The notes beneath the pieces were generated by a model. It saw nothing but the letters and a program-made list of their open reading frames with translations. It ran no database searches and was not told where the DNA came from. From the NCBI GenBank assembly GCA_033558025.1, contig JAUCEF010000056.1:1-40347 (forward strand): a stretch of 40,347 nt of DNA, read 5' to 3'. A program made the position numbers and the translations under genes. This document shows positions 9,369 through 20,264 of this stretch, one piece after another; within the stretch, counting starts at the first letter, position 1, and each line of letters begins with the position of its first letter. The DNA comes from Phytophthora sp. 'mugwort'. Its lineage: Eukaryota; Oomycota; Peronosporomycetes; Peronosporales; Peronosporaceae.

Positions 9369-9788
9369 ATGCAAAAAAAAAAATTTAAAAAGTATAAATT
9401 AAATCAATTACAAAAAATTAAACAAACTTATAAATATATATATATATTTCGTTATAATGATTTAAATATTAATGAAATAATATCTTTAAAAAAAAAAATT
9501 AAAAAATTTGATTATAAATCTTTAATATTAAATCAAAATTTAATTATTGATATTTTTTTAAAATTAAAAGGACAAGGTTCTATTTTAATAATTTATGGAA
9601 ATAATGAATTAAATTTAATAAGGGATTTATATAATTTTAAAAAACTTGAATTAATTTATTTGAGTATTCAAAATAATATTTATTCTAATTTAAAAGTAAA
9701 ACAAATATTATCTAAAAACTATCCACCTTTAAATAATTTAATTGTTCAATCATTTTTAAATTTTATATATTATTTAAGAAAAATTTAA
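9369..9788 (+). CDS. Ribosomal-protein-like ORF, possibly rpl10
   Basis: 139 codons, very rich in Lys, Ile, Asn and Leu. The order of features recalls bacterial L10: a strand (YIYIFRYNDL), a helix starting NEIISLKKKIKKF, a KGQGSILIIYGNNE segment where L10 has its LxGPxxIxF strand, then NLKVKQILSKNYPPLNNL near the end, like the L10 'iaxLPsxexL' stretch. The match is pattern-based and weak. It lies between nad7 and tRNA-His on the same strand, so it is probably a real gene. I recall oomycete mtDNAs carrying a conserved unidentified ORF of similar size, unverified here. Confidence 0.5.
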   Translation: MQKKKFKKYKLNQLQKIKQTYKYIYIFRYNDLNINEIISLKKKIKKFDYKSLILNQNLIIDIFLKLKGQGSILIIYGNNELNLIRDLYNFKKLELIYLSIQNNIYSNLKVKQILSKNYPPLNNLIVQSFLNFIYYLRKI

Positions 9789-9791
9789 AAA

Positions 9792-9864
9792 GGCGATTAT
9801 AACTTAAAGGTAGAGTGTTAGATTGTGGGTCTAAGTGTTATGGGTTCAAGTCCCATTTTTCGCC
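9792..9864 (+). tRNA. trnH: tRNA-His (GTG)
   Basis: Anticodon stem TTAGA/TCTAA around loop TTGTGGG; T arm ATGGG-TTCAAGT-CCCAT. The extra G at position -1 is encoded and faces a C discriminator, typical of tRNA-His. The lower acceptor stem has two adjacent U-U mismatches. Confidence 0.9.
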
Positions 9865-9886
9865 CATTTTTAAATTAAATTTTTTT

Positions 9887-11362
9887 ATGTTTAATAAGTT
9901 TATATTAATTTTTTTACTTATTTTACCATTAATTACGGTTATTATATTAGCTTTTTCGAAAAATGAAAAATTTATAAAAAATTTTAGTATTTTTATGTCT
10001 TTTTTCATTTTTTTAATGTCATTACCTTTATGGATTTTATTTGATAAATCAACTTCTAATTTTCAATATTTATTTAAAATAGAATGGATTAGTCAATTTA
10101 ATATTAATTTTTATTTAGGTATTGATGGTATTTCATTATTTTTTATAATTTTAACAACATTTTTGATTCCAATCTGTATGTTAATTAGTTATGAAATGAT
10201 TAATAAAAATATAAAAGAATATTTTATTTTATATTTTATTTTAGAATTTTGTTTAATCATTTCATTTAGTATATTAGATGTACTTATTTTTTATATTTTC
10301 TTTGAAAGTGTATTAATTCCTATGTTTTTAATTATAGGTATTTGGGGTTCAAGAGAACGTAAAATTAAAGCTTCATATTTGTTTTTTATGTATACATTAG
10401 CAGGTTCATTATTTATGTTTATTGCCATTATTCATTTATTTTTAACTGTGGGTACAACTGATTATCAAATATTATATTATAGTAATTTTAATTTTTCATA
10501 TGAAAAATTTTATTTCTTAGCTTTTTTTTTATCATTTGCTGTTAAAGTTCCAATGTTACCTTTTCATGTTTGGTTACCGGAAGCACATGTTGAAGCACCT
10601 ACCGCAGGTTCTGTACTATTAGCTGGTATTTTATTAAAATTAGGATCATACGGTATGATTAGGTTTTTAGTTCCTTTATTTCCTAAAGCTGCATTATATT
10701 TTACACCGTATATTTTAGTTTTATGTTTAATATCTGTTATTTATGCGTCATTAACAGCTATACGACAAACAGATTTGAAACGTATTATTGCTTATGCATC
10801 AGTTGCTCATATGAATTTTATAATATTGGGTATTTTTTCTTTAACTATTCAAGGATTAGAAGGTAGTATTATTCAAATGATTAGTCATGGTTTAGTATCG
10901 AGTGGTTTATTTTTTTCAATTGGATGTTTATATGATCGATATCATACAAGATTTATTAATTATTATGGTGGTTTAGCACATACAATGCCTTTATTTTGTA
11001 TTGCATTATTTATTTATGTATTAGCAAATATGTCTATTCCAGGTTCAAGTAGTTTTGTGGGTGAAATTCTTATTTTAACTGGAGTTTTTGAAGATAATAC
11101 TACAACAGCTGTTTTTGCGACAATTGGTATGTTTTTGGGTGGGGTATATTCTTTATTATTTTATAATCGAATTTGTTATGGTAATATTCAAAATATTTAT
11201 TTAAAAATTTATTATGATTTAACTTATCGTGAATTTTTAATTCATTTAATATTAATTATAAATATCTTTTTATTAGGTTTATATCCTAAAATTTTTGAAA
11301 GTTGTATGCATGAAAGTGTTTCAAAAATTTTAATACATATTGATTTTTCTTATTTTTATTAA
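9887..11362 (+). CDS. nad4: NADH dehydrogenase subunit 4
   Basis: Antiporter-like proton-pumping subunit of complex I, 491 codons from the ATG at 9887 (MFNKFI). The longer open frame upstream is tRNA-His sequence and was not used. Conserved blocks: FYIFFESVLIPMFLIIGIWG, VKVPMLPFHVWLPEAHVEAPTAGSVLLAGILLKLG, RIIAYASVAHMNFIILG and MISHGLVSSGLFFSIG. The C-terminus is complete. Confidence 0.97.
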   Translation: MFNKFILIFLLILPLITVIILAFSKNEKFIKNFSIFMSFFIFLMSLPLWILFDKSTSNFQYLFKIEWISQFNINFYLGIDGISLFFIILTTFLIPICMLISYEMINKNIKEYFILYFILEFCLIISFSILDVLIFYIFFESVLIPMFLIIGIWGSRERKIKASYLFFMYTLAGSLFMFIAIIHLFLTVGTTDYQILYYSNFNFSYEKFYFLAFFLSFAVKVPMLPFHVWLPEAHVEAPTAGSVLLAGILLKLGSYGMIRFLVPLFPKAALYFTPYILVLCLISVIYASLTAIRQTDLKRIIAYASVAHMNFIILGIFSLTIQGLEGSIIQMISHGLVSSGLFFSIGCLYDRYHTRFINYYGGLAHTMPLFCIALFIYVLANMSIPGSSSFVGEILILTGVFEDNTTTAVFATIGMFLGGVYSLLFYNRICYGNIQNIYLKIYYDLTYREFLIHLILIINIFLLGLYPKIFESCMHESVSKILIHIDFSYFY

Positions 11363-11386
11363 ACAAAATTTTTTGTTTAATAAAAA

Positions 11387-11458
11387 GCCCTTTTAGTCTA
11401 ATGGTTAGGACATTACCTTTTCACGGTAAAAATACGAGTTCAATTCTCGTAAAGGGTA
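11387..11458 (+). tRNA. trnE: tRNA-Glu (TTC)
   Basis: Acceptor GCCCTTT/AAAGGGT with a G-U first pair, anticodon stem TTACC/GGTAA around loop TTTTCAC, T loop TTCAATT. Confidence 0.93.
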
Positions 11459-11537
11459 TAAAAAATATATATTTGATATATTTTGGTAATTATAATAATT
11501 TATAATTATTAAATAATATGATAATTTAATAACCTCT

Positions 11538-13067
11538 ATGGCTATTGAATTATCATATATACTGGAATCAAATATTAAAAAATATAAAGATGAAAAAAGT
11601 TTACAAGAAACAGGTATTGTTCTTTCAATGAGTGATGGTATTGCAAGATGTTATGGTTTAACTAAAATTCAAGCAGGTGAAATGGTTGAATTTAATAATG
11701 GTAATATTAAAGGAATGGCTTTAAATTTAGAACCTGATGTTGTTGGTGTTGTTGTTTTTAGTAATGATAGAGAAATTCAAGAAGGTAATTTTGTACGAAG
11801 AACTGGATCTATTGTTAGTGTACCTGTAGGACCTGAAGTATTAGGTAGAGTAGTTGATGCTTTAGGACAACCCATTGATGGTAAAGGTCAAATTAACAGT
11901 AAATTAGAAAGTAGAGTTGAAGTTAAAGCTCCAGGTATTATGCCTAGAGAAAGTGTTAAACAACCTGTACAAACAGGTTTAAAAGCTGTAGATAGTTTAA
12001 TTCCTATTGGTCGTGGTCAAAGGGAATTAATTATTGGTGATAGACAAACAGGTAAAACATCTATTGCTATTGATACTATAATTAATCAAAGAGAACCTCA
12101 TTTAAAAAAAGATATAAATAATCAATTATATTGTATTTATGTAGGTGTTGGTCAAAAAAGATCAACAATTGCTGAATTAACAAAAACTTTAGAAGAAAAA
12201 AATGCAATGTTTTTTTCTGTTATTGTAGCGGCTACTGCTTCAGATTCAGCACCCTTACAATATTTAGCTCCATATACTGGTTGTGCTTTAGGTGAATATT
12301 TTAGAGATAATGGTAAACATGCTGTTATTTTCTATGATGATTTATCAAAACAAGCGGTAGCTTATAGACAAATGTCTTTATTATTAAGAAGACCTCCAGG
12401 TAGAGAAGCTTATCCTGGAGATGTTTTTTATTTACACTCTCGTTTATTAGAAAGAGCTGCTAAAATGAATAAAAAAATTGGTGGTGGTTCATTAACCGCA
12501 TTACCTATTATTGAAACACAAGCTGGAGATGTTTCTGCTTATATTCCAACAAATGTTATTTCAATTACTGATGGACAAATTTTTTTAGAAACAGAATTAT
12601 TTAATGAAGGTCAAAGACCTGCAATTAGTGTTGGATTATCTGTAAGTCGTGTTGGTTCTTCTGCACAAATTAAAGCTATGAAACAAATTGCTGGTACAAT
12701 GAAATTAGAATTAGCACAATTTAGAGAAGTACAAGCATTTGCTCAATTTGGTTCTGATTTAGATGCTACAACTCAACAACAATTAAATAGAGGGATTAGA
12801 TTAACAGAAATGTTAAAACAAGGTTTAAATATACCGTTATCTGTTGAAAATCAAATTGTAATTATTTATTTAGGTGTACGTGGTTTCTTAGATAAAATTG
12901 CTGTTGATAAAATTTCAAGTTTTGAAATTAGTTGGTTAAATTTTATAAAAAATAATCATTTTAATATTTTAGAAGAAATCTTAAATAAAAAAGAAATATC
13001 TAAAGAATTAGAAAAAAAACTTAATATTTTAGCAACAAATTTTACTAATAATTTTATTACAAAATAA
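11538..13067 (+). CDS. atp1: ATP synthase F1 subunit alpha
   Basis: Non-catalytic nucleotide-binding subunit of F1 in the matrix, 509 codons, full length. The P-loop GDRQTGKT is at residues 167-174. Further blocks are [68 protein letters not shown] and [12 protein letters not shown]. Mitochondrial atp1 is kept in oomycetes and other protists with gene-rich mtDNA. Start at 11538 gives a normal N-terminus. Confidence 0.98.
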   Translation: MAIELSYILESNIKKYKDEKSLQETGIVLSMSDGIARCYGLTKIQAGEMVEFNNGNIKGMALNLEPDVVGVVVFSNDREIQEGNFVRRTGSIVSVPVGPEVLGRVVDALGQPIDGKGQINSKLESRVEVKAPGIMPRESVKQPVQTGLKAVDSLIPIGRGQRELIIGDRQTGKTSIAIDTIINQREPHLKKDINNQLYCIYVGVGQKRSTIAELTKTLEEKNAMFFSVIVAATASDSAPLQYLAPYTGCALGEYFRDNGKHAVIFYDDLSKQAVAYRQMSLLLRRPPGREAYPGDVFYLHSRLLERAAKMNKKIGGGSLTALPIIETQAGDVSAYIPTNVISITDGQIFLETELFNEGQRPAISVGLSVSRVGSSAQIKAMKQIAGTMKLELAQFREVQAFAQFGSDLDATTQQQLNRGIRLTEMLKQGLNIPLSVENQIVIIYLGVRGFLDKIAVDKISSFEISWLNFIKNNHFNILEEILNKKEISKELEKKLNILATNFTNNFITK

Positions 13068-13069
13068 TA

Positions 13070-13106
13070 TAATTATTTTTTTATTAATAAAAAATAATTA
13101 TAATAT
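13070..13106 (+). other. Stem-loop just after atp1
   Basis: An inverted repeat of about 14 bp (TATAATTATTTTTT and its complement) with a loop of about seven bases begins a few bases past the atp1 stop. In a spacer without a tRNA this could define the atp1 mRNA 3' end. Position alone supports the role. Confidence 0.4.
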
Positions 13107-13136
13107 TTTGTAAATAAAACATAACAGATAAAAATT

Positions 13137-13162
13137 AATTATTTTCTATATAGAAAATAATT
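13137..13162. repeat. 26-bp perfect palindrome between atp1 and nad5
   Basis: Bases 13137-13149 (AATTATTTTCTAT) are exactly reverse-complemented at 13150-13162. The rest of the 204-base spacer shows no gene. The palindrome could be a processing hairpin or a cruciform site. Confidence 0.5.
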
Positions 13163-13271
13163 TTAAATATTATTCTAATATTAATTTTTTAAAAAATATT
13201 TATTCTTTAAGAAGAATTATTTTAAAATTATTATTATATTTTTAAATAATTTAAATTTATTTTATTCTATT

Positions 13272-15266
13272 ATGTTATTATTAACTTTAATTTTTTTACC
13301 TTTTTTAGGTTCAGTAGCTTCTGGATTATTTGGTTTTTATATTGGCCGTAAAGGTTCTGTATTTATAACCACATTAACAACTTTTTTAAGTTGTCTTTTT
13401 TCATTTATTATTATATATAATTCAATTACAAATGAATATGAGTATATTATTTATATTTCAAATTGGATTAATAGTGGTTTATTTAATTGTAATTGGTGTT
13501 TTTTATTTGATAGTTTAACTATGATAATGTTAATTGTTGTAACAAGTATTTCAACTTTAGTTCATTTATATTCTTCTAAATATATGGATCATGATCCACA
13601 TTTATCTAGATTTATGTCATATTTATCACTATTTACTTTTTTTATGATTATATTAGTTACAGGTGATAATTTTATGCAAATGTTTGTTGGATGGGAAGGT
13701 GTTGGTTTTTGTTCATATTTATTAATTAATTTTTGGTTTACACGTTTACAAGCGAATAAAGCAGCTATAAAAGCTATGTTAGTTAATCGAATTAGTGATT
13801 TAATCTTATTATTAGGTGTATTAACTGTTTTTTATAATATTAGAACTATTGAATATTTTAGTACATTTGCAGCAATTTCTATTGTTAAAGATTTTAAATT
13901 TATTTTTTTTAATTATATTTTAAGTATTATTGATGTTGCGTGTATTTTAATTTTTATAGGTGCTATGGGTAAATCTGCTCAAATTTTTTTACATTTATGG
14001 TTACCCGATGCTATGGAAGGACCTACGCCGGTTTCGGCATTAATCCATGCAGCGACTATGGTAACTGCTGGTGTTTATTTAATTGCACGTTGTTCACCAA
14101 TGTTTGAATATTCAATGTTTTCTTTAAAAGTTATTACAATTATTGGAGCTTCTACAGCCTTTTTCTCAAGTACAATTGGTCTAGTACAAAATGATTTTAA
14201 AAAAATAGTTGCCTATTCTACTTGTAGTCAATTAGGTTATATGTTTTTTGCTTGTGGATTATCAAATTATCCTTTAGCTATTTTTCATTTATCAAATCAT
14301 GCATATTTTAAAGCATTATTATTTTTATGTTCCGGTGCTGTAATTCATGCTATGGGTGATGAACAAGATATAAGAAAAATGGGTGGTTTAAGAAGAATTT
14401 TACCTTTTACTTATATAATGTTTTTAATAGGTTCATTATCTTTAATGGGTTTTCCTTTTTTAACTGGTTTTTATTCTAAAGATTTAATATTAGAAGTTGC
14501 ATTTTCAAGTTTTAGTGAAACAGGTCATTTTGCTTATTGGTTGGGTACTATTGGTGCATTTTTTACGGCATTCTATTCAACACGTTTATTATTTTTTGCT
14601 TTTTTAAGTGAAACTAATGCCTATAAAAATGTTATTAAAAATGCACATGATGTTCCATTAGAAATGGGTATTCCTTTAGGAGTTTTAGCATTTGGTAGTA
14701 TTTTTATAGGTTATATTTCTAAAGATATGTTTGTTGGGTTAGGTTCAAATTTTTGGAATAACTCAATTTATATAAATCCATTTAATAATCAAATGATTGA
14801 TGCTGAATTTTTACCAACATTTTTTAAATTATTACCTGTTATTTTAAGTTTTTGTGGCTTATTTTGTGCCTTTTATTTATATTTTTTTAAATTTAGATTT
14901 TTATATAACTTAAAAATTTCAAAATATGGTCTTTATTTTTATAATTTTTTAAATAGAAAATGGTATTTTGATAAAATTTATTATGAATTTATTAATCAAT
15001 ATATATTAAAAGTTGGTTATAATGTAACATATAAAATGATTGATAAAGGTTTAATTGAAATGTGTGGTCCTTTTGGTTTAATAACCGTTTTTTCTTTCTT
15101 AAGTCAAAAAATAATTTTATTACAAACAGGTTATATTTATCACTATTCATTATTAATGTTAATTAGCATTATTTGTTTAATAAATATTATTTTTTTTTCT
15201 ATTATTTATTTTTTTAATATTATTACTATTTTATTATTTTTATTTATTTTTTTATTAATTAAATAA
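13272..15266 (+). CDS. nad5: NADH dehydrogenase subunit 5
   Basis: Largest antiporter-like membrane subunit of complex I, 664 codons. Hallmarks: FVGWEGVGFCSYLLINFWFTR, GKSAQIFLHLWLPDAMEGPTPVSALIHAATMVTAGVYLIARC, KKIVAYSTCSQLGYMFFACG and HAYFKALLFLCSGAVIHAMGDEQDIRKMGGL. The C-terminal region holds the long lateral-helix part and ends in a hydrophobic, phenylalanine-rich helix. Full length; nad6 follows after 60 bases. Confidence 0.98.
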   Translation: MLLLTLIFLPFLGSVASGLFGFYIGRKGSVFITTLTTFLSCLFSFIIIYNSITNEYEYIIYISNWINSGLFNCNWCFLFDSLTMIMLIVVTSISTLVHLYSSKYMDHDPHLSRFMSYLSLFTFFMIILVTGDNFMQMFVGWEGVGFCSYLLINFWFTRLQANKAAIKAMLVNRISDLILLLGVLTVFYNIRTIEYFSTFAAISIVKDFKFIFFNYILSIIDVACILIFIGAMGKSAQIFLHLWLPDAMEGPTPVSALIHAATMVTAGVYLIARCSPMFEYSMFSLKVITIIGASTAFFSSTIGLVQNDFKKIVAYSTCSQLGYMFFACGLSNYPLAIFHLSNHAYFKALLFLCSGAVIHAMGDEQDIRKMGGLRRILPFTYIMFLIGSLSLMGFPFLTGFYSKDLILEVAFSSFSETGHFAYWLGTIGAFFTAFYSTRLLFFAFLSETNAYKNVIKNAHDVPLEMGIPLGVLAFGSIFIGYISKDMFVGLGSNFWNNSIYINPFNNQMIDAEFLPTFFKLLPVILSFCGLFCAFYLYFFKFRFLYNLKISKYGLYFYNFLNRKWYFDKIYYEFINQYILKVGYNVTYKMIDKGLIEMCGPFGLITVFSFLSQKIILLQTGYIYHYSLLMLISIICLINIIFFSIIYFFNIITILLFLFIFLLIK

Positions 15267-15326
15267 AAATAATAAAATATGTATCTTTTAAGATATAATT
15301 ATAAATTTATATAATTTAAATACATT

Positions 15327-16037
15327 ATGGATTTCGAAACAATTTTCTTTTATACTTTTTCAACTATAGCTTTAACTTCAGCTATATTTGTAATATATTC
15401 TACAAATACAATATATTCTGCATTTTTTTTAATATTAGTTTTTACTAATTCAACTGGATTATTATTAATTTCTGAAATTGAATTTTTATCAATAATGTTA
15501 ATTATTATTTATGTAGGAGCTATTACTGTATTATTTTTATTTGTTATTATGATGCTAGATGTTAATGTTTTAATTGATAAAAATAAAATAAAAAATAATT
15601 TTGGTTATTTACCAATTATTTTTTTAATTAGTTTTATTTTTTTTTTAGAAACGTTTGTTATGTTTAGTAAAGTTTTTACATCATATTACCATTTAATAAA
15701 TAATTCTTTTTTTACTCAAAAAGTAAATACTTTATTTTTTTTTCACGATAGTATGAAAGGTACTTTTGAAATATTTGTTGATGTCAAACCCTTTTTAAAA
15801 AATTTTATCTATCAATTAGATACTATTACAAATATTGAAACAATTGGACAAATTTTATATAGTTATTATGCTTTTTTTTTTTTAGTTGCAGGTATTATAT
15901 TATTAATAGCTTTAATAGGAGCGGTTACTTTAACTAAAAAGGAAAAAAAAAAATTTTTAAAACAAAATATTTATAAACAACTTTCACGAGATGCATTAAA
16001 AGCTATTTTTAATGTATATTCAGATAAAACTGTTTAA
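15327..16037 (+). CDS. nad6: NADH dehydrogenase subunit 6
   Basis: Membrane subunit of complex I, 236 codons. SIMLIIIYVGAITVLFLFVIMMLDV is the diagnostic third-helix block, and LVAGIILLIALIGAVTLT is the last helix. A hydrophilic stretch of about 50 residues sits between them, as in other long protist nad6 genes. It is the last protein gene of the rightward block, followed by tRNA-Arg(TCT). Confidence 0.95.
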   Translation: MDFETIFFYTFSTIALTSAIFVIYSTNTIYSAFFLILVFTNSTGLLLISEIEFLSIMLIIIYVGAITVLFLFVIMMLDVNVLIDKNKIKNNFGYLPIIFLISFIFFLETFVMFSKVFTSYYHLINNSFFTQKVNTLFFFHDSMKGTFEIFVDVKPFLKNFIYQLDTITNIETIGQILYSYYAFFFLVAGIILLIALIGAVTLTKKEKKKFLKQNIYKQLSRDALKAIFNVYSDKTV

Positions 16038-16054
16038 TTCTTAATAAAACTAAA

Positions 16055-16127
16055 ACAATCTTAACTTAATTGGTAGAGTATTAGCCTTCTAAGCTTTAAA
16101 ATCTTGGTTCAAATCCAAGAGATTGTA
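16055..16127 (+). tRNA. trnR(ucu): tRNA-Arg (TCT)
   Basis: Acceptor ACAATCT/AGATTGT, anticodon loop CTTCTAA, T arm CTTGG-TTCAAAT-CCAAG. The two top pairs of the anticodon stem are U-U. It reads AGA and AGG. Confidence 0.88.
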
Positions 16128-16538
16128 ATTAGTTTTATTTAAAAATTTCATTCTTAAAAAAAAAATAATTCAATTATTTTTATAATATAAATAATAAAAT
16201 TTAAATTTTTTAAGAAATAATAAATTAAAAAAATCAATTTTTTTCAATAAATATTCTAAAAAATATAAGAAGAATGCGTTCACTTACAAATTTAATATAA
16301 ATACAGAATATTATTATTGCTAATTCTATAACTTTTAATCAAGATGGTTTAACATAAGTTATTGATGACATAAATATTTAAATAGATTAATTTTTATTAA
16401 ATACTCAATAACTAAAATTAAATTAATATCAACATAGTTATAATTTAAAATCACATAATTAGTTTTTAATTGGTAAAAATTTACATAATGTATATATTGT
16501 ATATCTAGAAACCTATTTAACAAATTAAATAGGTTTTT
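16128..16538. other. Non-coding region between trnR(ucu) and orf137
   Basis: A 411-base A+T-rich stretch at a point where rightward and leftward transcription converge. It holds one copy of a dispersed inverted repeat (16161-16203) and a stem-loop at its right end. One frame shows protein-like words, but stop codons are as dense as chance predicts. No gene recognised. Confidence 0.7.
16161..16203 (+). repeat. Dispersed inverted repeat, copy 1
   Basis: These 43 bases match the reverse complement of 19758-19800 at 42 positions, with one T/C difference. The pair brackets orf137, cox1, the tatA-like ORF and cox2. Confidence 0.7.
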
Positions 16539-16540
16539 TT
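16509..16540 (+). terminator. Terminator-like hairpin at the convergent junction
   Basis: Perfect 11-bp stem (16509-16519 with 16526-16536), a 6-base loop, and a T run of seven (16534-16540) that overlaps the stem end. The shape resembles an intrinsic terminator for plus-strand transcripts. For the minus strand the hairpin comes directly after the orf137 stop codon and could define that mRNA's 3' end. Confidence 0.5.
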
Positions 16541-16952
16541 AGCCATCTTCTTTAAAAATAGAAATTAAAATTTTAATTAAATGAGTCATCATTTTTTCAA
16601 ATTCTTGTGGATTATCTTTTAATAAATGTCTTGGATGAATAGTTAGTTTTAATAATTCTAATAAATTTAATCCAGCCGCCCTTTTTTCAGGTTCACGTAA
16701 CATTTTTAAAACAACTTGTTTTATTTGATTGAAAGTTTCATCATCGACGATATTCCTTAAATCCTGTAATGCAGAAACTATTGGAAAATCGCTATTGAAA
16801 TAAATTAAAAAAATAGTTAAACCTAAAATAAAAAAGGCACCTATTATAAATATTATATATTTTATATAATTTGATGTTTGTTCTTGTGATTCGTGTTTTT
16901 CAATATTATTGTTGTCATTGTTTAAGTCTATTAAAATATTTTCGATATCCAT
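16539..16952 (-). CDS. Hypothetical single-pass membrane protein, orf137
   Basis: 137 codons, not recognised. The first 30 residues are acidic and polar (MDIENILIDLNNDNNN...), followed by one clear membrane helix (about 31-52, IKYIIFIIGAFFILGLTIFLIYF). The C-terminal soluble part is probably helical (ALQDLRNIVDDETFNQIKQVVLKMLREPEKR). Residue use is more balanced than in neighbouring ribosomal genes, with several Glu, Asp and Arg. It lies upstream of the convergent hairpin and downstream of cox1. Possibly lineage-specific; orf186 has a similar acidic-plus-helix build. Confidence 0.65.
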   Translation of the reverse strand: MDIENILIDLNNDNNNIEKHESQEQTSNYIKYIIFIIGAFFILGLTIFLIYFNSDFPIVSALQDLRNIVDDETFNQIKQVVLKMLREPEKRAAGLNLLELLKLTIHPRHLLKDNPQEFEKMMTHLIKILISIFKEDG

Positions 16953-17194
16953 AATTATAATTTAAATTATTTTATTAATAATTAATTTGTTATTAATTAA
17001 ATTTTTATTTGATTTAATTTTTGAGATTTAATATTTTTTTTTATTTAAATTTTACTAATATTTTTTTCTCTTAAATAATATAAAAATTTTAAATTTTTAT
17101 AAAACACCGTAAAACGGTATTAATTAAATTAAAAATTTTTAATATAATTATTAATAAAGATTAATTTAATTATTAATAATTATAAAAATTTTTT

Positions 17195-18673
<1,479 letters not shown>

Positions 18674-18783
18674 TTATTTATATTTTTAAATTTTATTTTA
18701 AATGCAAAATTATATATTTTATTTTTAAATCAAAAAAAGCGTTGGTTTTTTTAATTTTTTATTATCAAAAAAATAAATTATTT

Positions 18784-18882
18784 TTATTTATTGAAAAATT
18801 GTTTGATTTTATTAATTAATTTTTTAATATCAGTAAATAGTAATAATATTAAAAAAATTATACCAATGATTTTAAATACCAT
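18784..18882 (-). CDS. 32-codon ORF, possible TatA-like protein
   Basis: Short frame of 32 codons between cox2 and cox1 on their strand, 13 bases after the cox2 stop. It encodes MVFKIIGIIFLILLLF, one hydrophobic helix, followed by the basic amphipathic TDIKKLINKIKQFFNK. This is the minimal build of TatA (N-terminal membrane helix, hinge, amphipathic helix with KKL), but the usual FGP hinge is replaced by FTD. TatC is encoded in the same genome. I recall oomycete mtDNAs carrying a conserved ORF of 32 codons, unverified. Homology is an inference. Confidence 0.5.
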   Translation of the reverse strand: MVFKIIGIIFLILLLFTDIKKLINKIKQFFNK

Positions 18883-18895
18883 AAAAATTTTTTAA

Positions 18896-19672
18896 TTATA
18901 TATTAAAATCAAAATTGATTTTATTTTTTAACCAAATTAAATAATCTTCTAATGAAACAGCTTCTACAACAATAGGCATAAATCCATGATTTACTCCACA
19001 AATTTCACTACATTGTCCATAAAAAACACCTTCACGTTTAATAAACATTGATGTTTGATTTAAACGACCAGGACAAGCATCTAATTTTATACCTAATGAA
19101 GGTATTGCCCATGAATGTAAAACATCTGAAGCAGTAATTAATACTCGAATATGACTATTAGTTGGAACAACCACACGATTATCAACTTCTAAAATTCTAA
19201 ATTGACCTATTGCTAAATCATCTTCTTGAATCATATAACTATCAAAAATTAAAGGTTCATCAGAAAATTCTAAATTATCTGAATATTCATAACTCCAATA
19301 CCATTGACTACCAATTACTTTTAAAGTAATAATAGGATCAATTACTTCATCCATTGAATATAATAAAGCAAAAGATGGAATAGCTACCGTTAATAAAATT
19401 AAGGCTGGAATAGAAGTCCAAATAATTTCAATAGTAGCACCATGTACAATTGTTGCTGGAATTTTATTTTTTTTTTCATCAAAAAGAGTAATAACTCTAA
19501 ATAACATCCAACAAACAAATACAGTAATCATAATTAAAAAAAACATTAAATCATGATGAAAATTAATAATACCTTCCATAACAGGTGTTGCTGGATCTTG
19601 AAAACCTAATTGCCAAGGTTCAGCCATATCTAAAAAAGTGAATTGATTATTTATATAATTTATTATTGTCAT
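18896..19672 (-). CDS. cox2: Cytochrome c oxidase subunit 2
   Basis: CuA-bearing subunit that takes electrons from cytochrome c, 258 codons. The CuA ligands are all present: His186 (DVLHSW), Cys221, Glu223, Cys225, His229 and Met232 in [14 protein letters not shown]. Two N-terminal membrane helices and the aromatic [10 protein letters not shown] block are clear. It is upstream of the small tatA-like ORF and cox1 on the same strand, the usual oomycete pairing of cox2 and cox1. Confidence 0.99.
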   Translation of the reverse strand: MTIINYINNQFTFLDMAEPWQLGFQDPATPVMEGIINFHHDLMFFLIMITVFVCWMLFRVITLFDEKKNKIPATIVHGATIEIIWTSIPALILLTVAIPSFALLYSMDEVIDPIITLKVIGSQWYWSYEYSDNLEFSDEPLIFDSYMIQEDDLAIGQFRILEVDNRVVVPTNSHIRVLITASDVLHSWAIPSLGIKLDACPGRLNQTSMFIKREGVFYGQCSEICGVNHGFMPIVVEAVSLEDYLIWLKNKINFDFNI

Positions 19673-20264
19673 AATATACTTGAAATTTATTATTTTATTT
19701 AATTTTTAATATATACAAAATTAAGAGTTTTTGAATATTAATATTCAAGAAAAAATATAAATTTTATTATTTATATTGTAAAAATAATTGAATTATTTTT
19801 TTTTTTTCTTAAAGAATATAAAATTTTTTAAAAATTAAAATAATTTATATTAAATAATCATATTATTTTTAAAATGTTTTTATATACAATAATAAATATT
19901 AATGTAGAATATAATAAAAATGAAATAATAATTATTTAAAGAGTATTCATTTAACGATTAATCAATAATATTAACTAATAAATTAAAATTATTTAATATT
20001 GAGAATGTTTTCTTAATATAAACATTAATTAATCTGTTTATGAATATTTTTTTAGGAATAATGGAGTAATTTTAAAATTGAATATTTATAATAATATTTT
20101 TATTTTAAACATATAAAACTATATTTATTATAAAATATTATAAATCTAAATTTAAATTCCCTTTGATTAAAAAGTATTTTAAATAAAATTTTATTTTTAT
20201 AACTTGAATTTAATTAATTTCAGATATTATAAAATTTTTTTGATTTATAATATTTTATAATAAA
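19673..20264. other. Non-coding region between cox2 and trnW
   Basis: 592 bases with no convincing gene. It contains a perfect 18-bp palindrome (TTGAATATT/AATATTCAA, about 19732-19753 region), the second copy of the 43-bp dispersed repeat (19758-19800), and a 12-T run. Since cox2 and the genes beyond it start here, it may hold their promoter. Confidence 0.6.
19758..19800 (-). repeat. Dispersed inverted repeat, copy 2
   Basis: Reverse-complement partner of 16161-16203, 42 of 43 bases identical. Longer A/T runs flank both copies, so the true edges are unclear. Confidence 0.7.

Noticed and set aside
16270..16538. A frame in the spacer that looks protein-like if TAA/TAG are read as Gln
   Set aside because: About eight stops in about 90 codons equals the chance rate at this base composition, and all other genes use TAA as stop.
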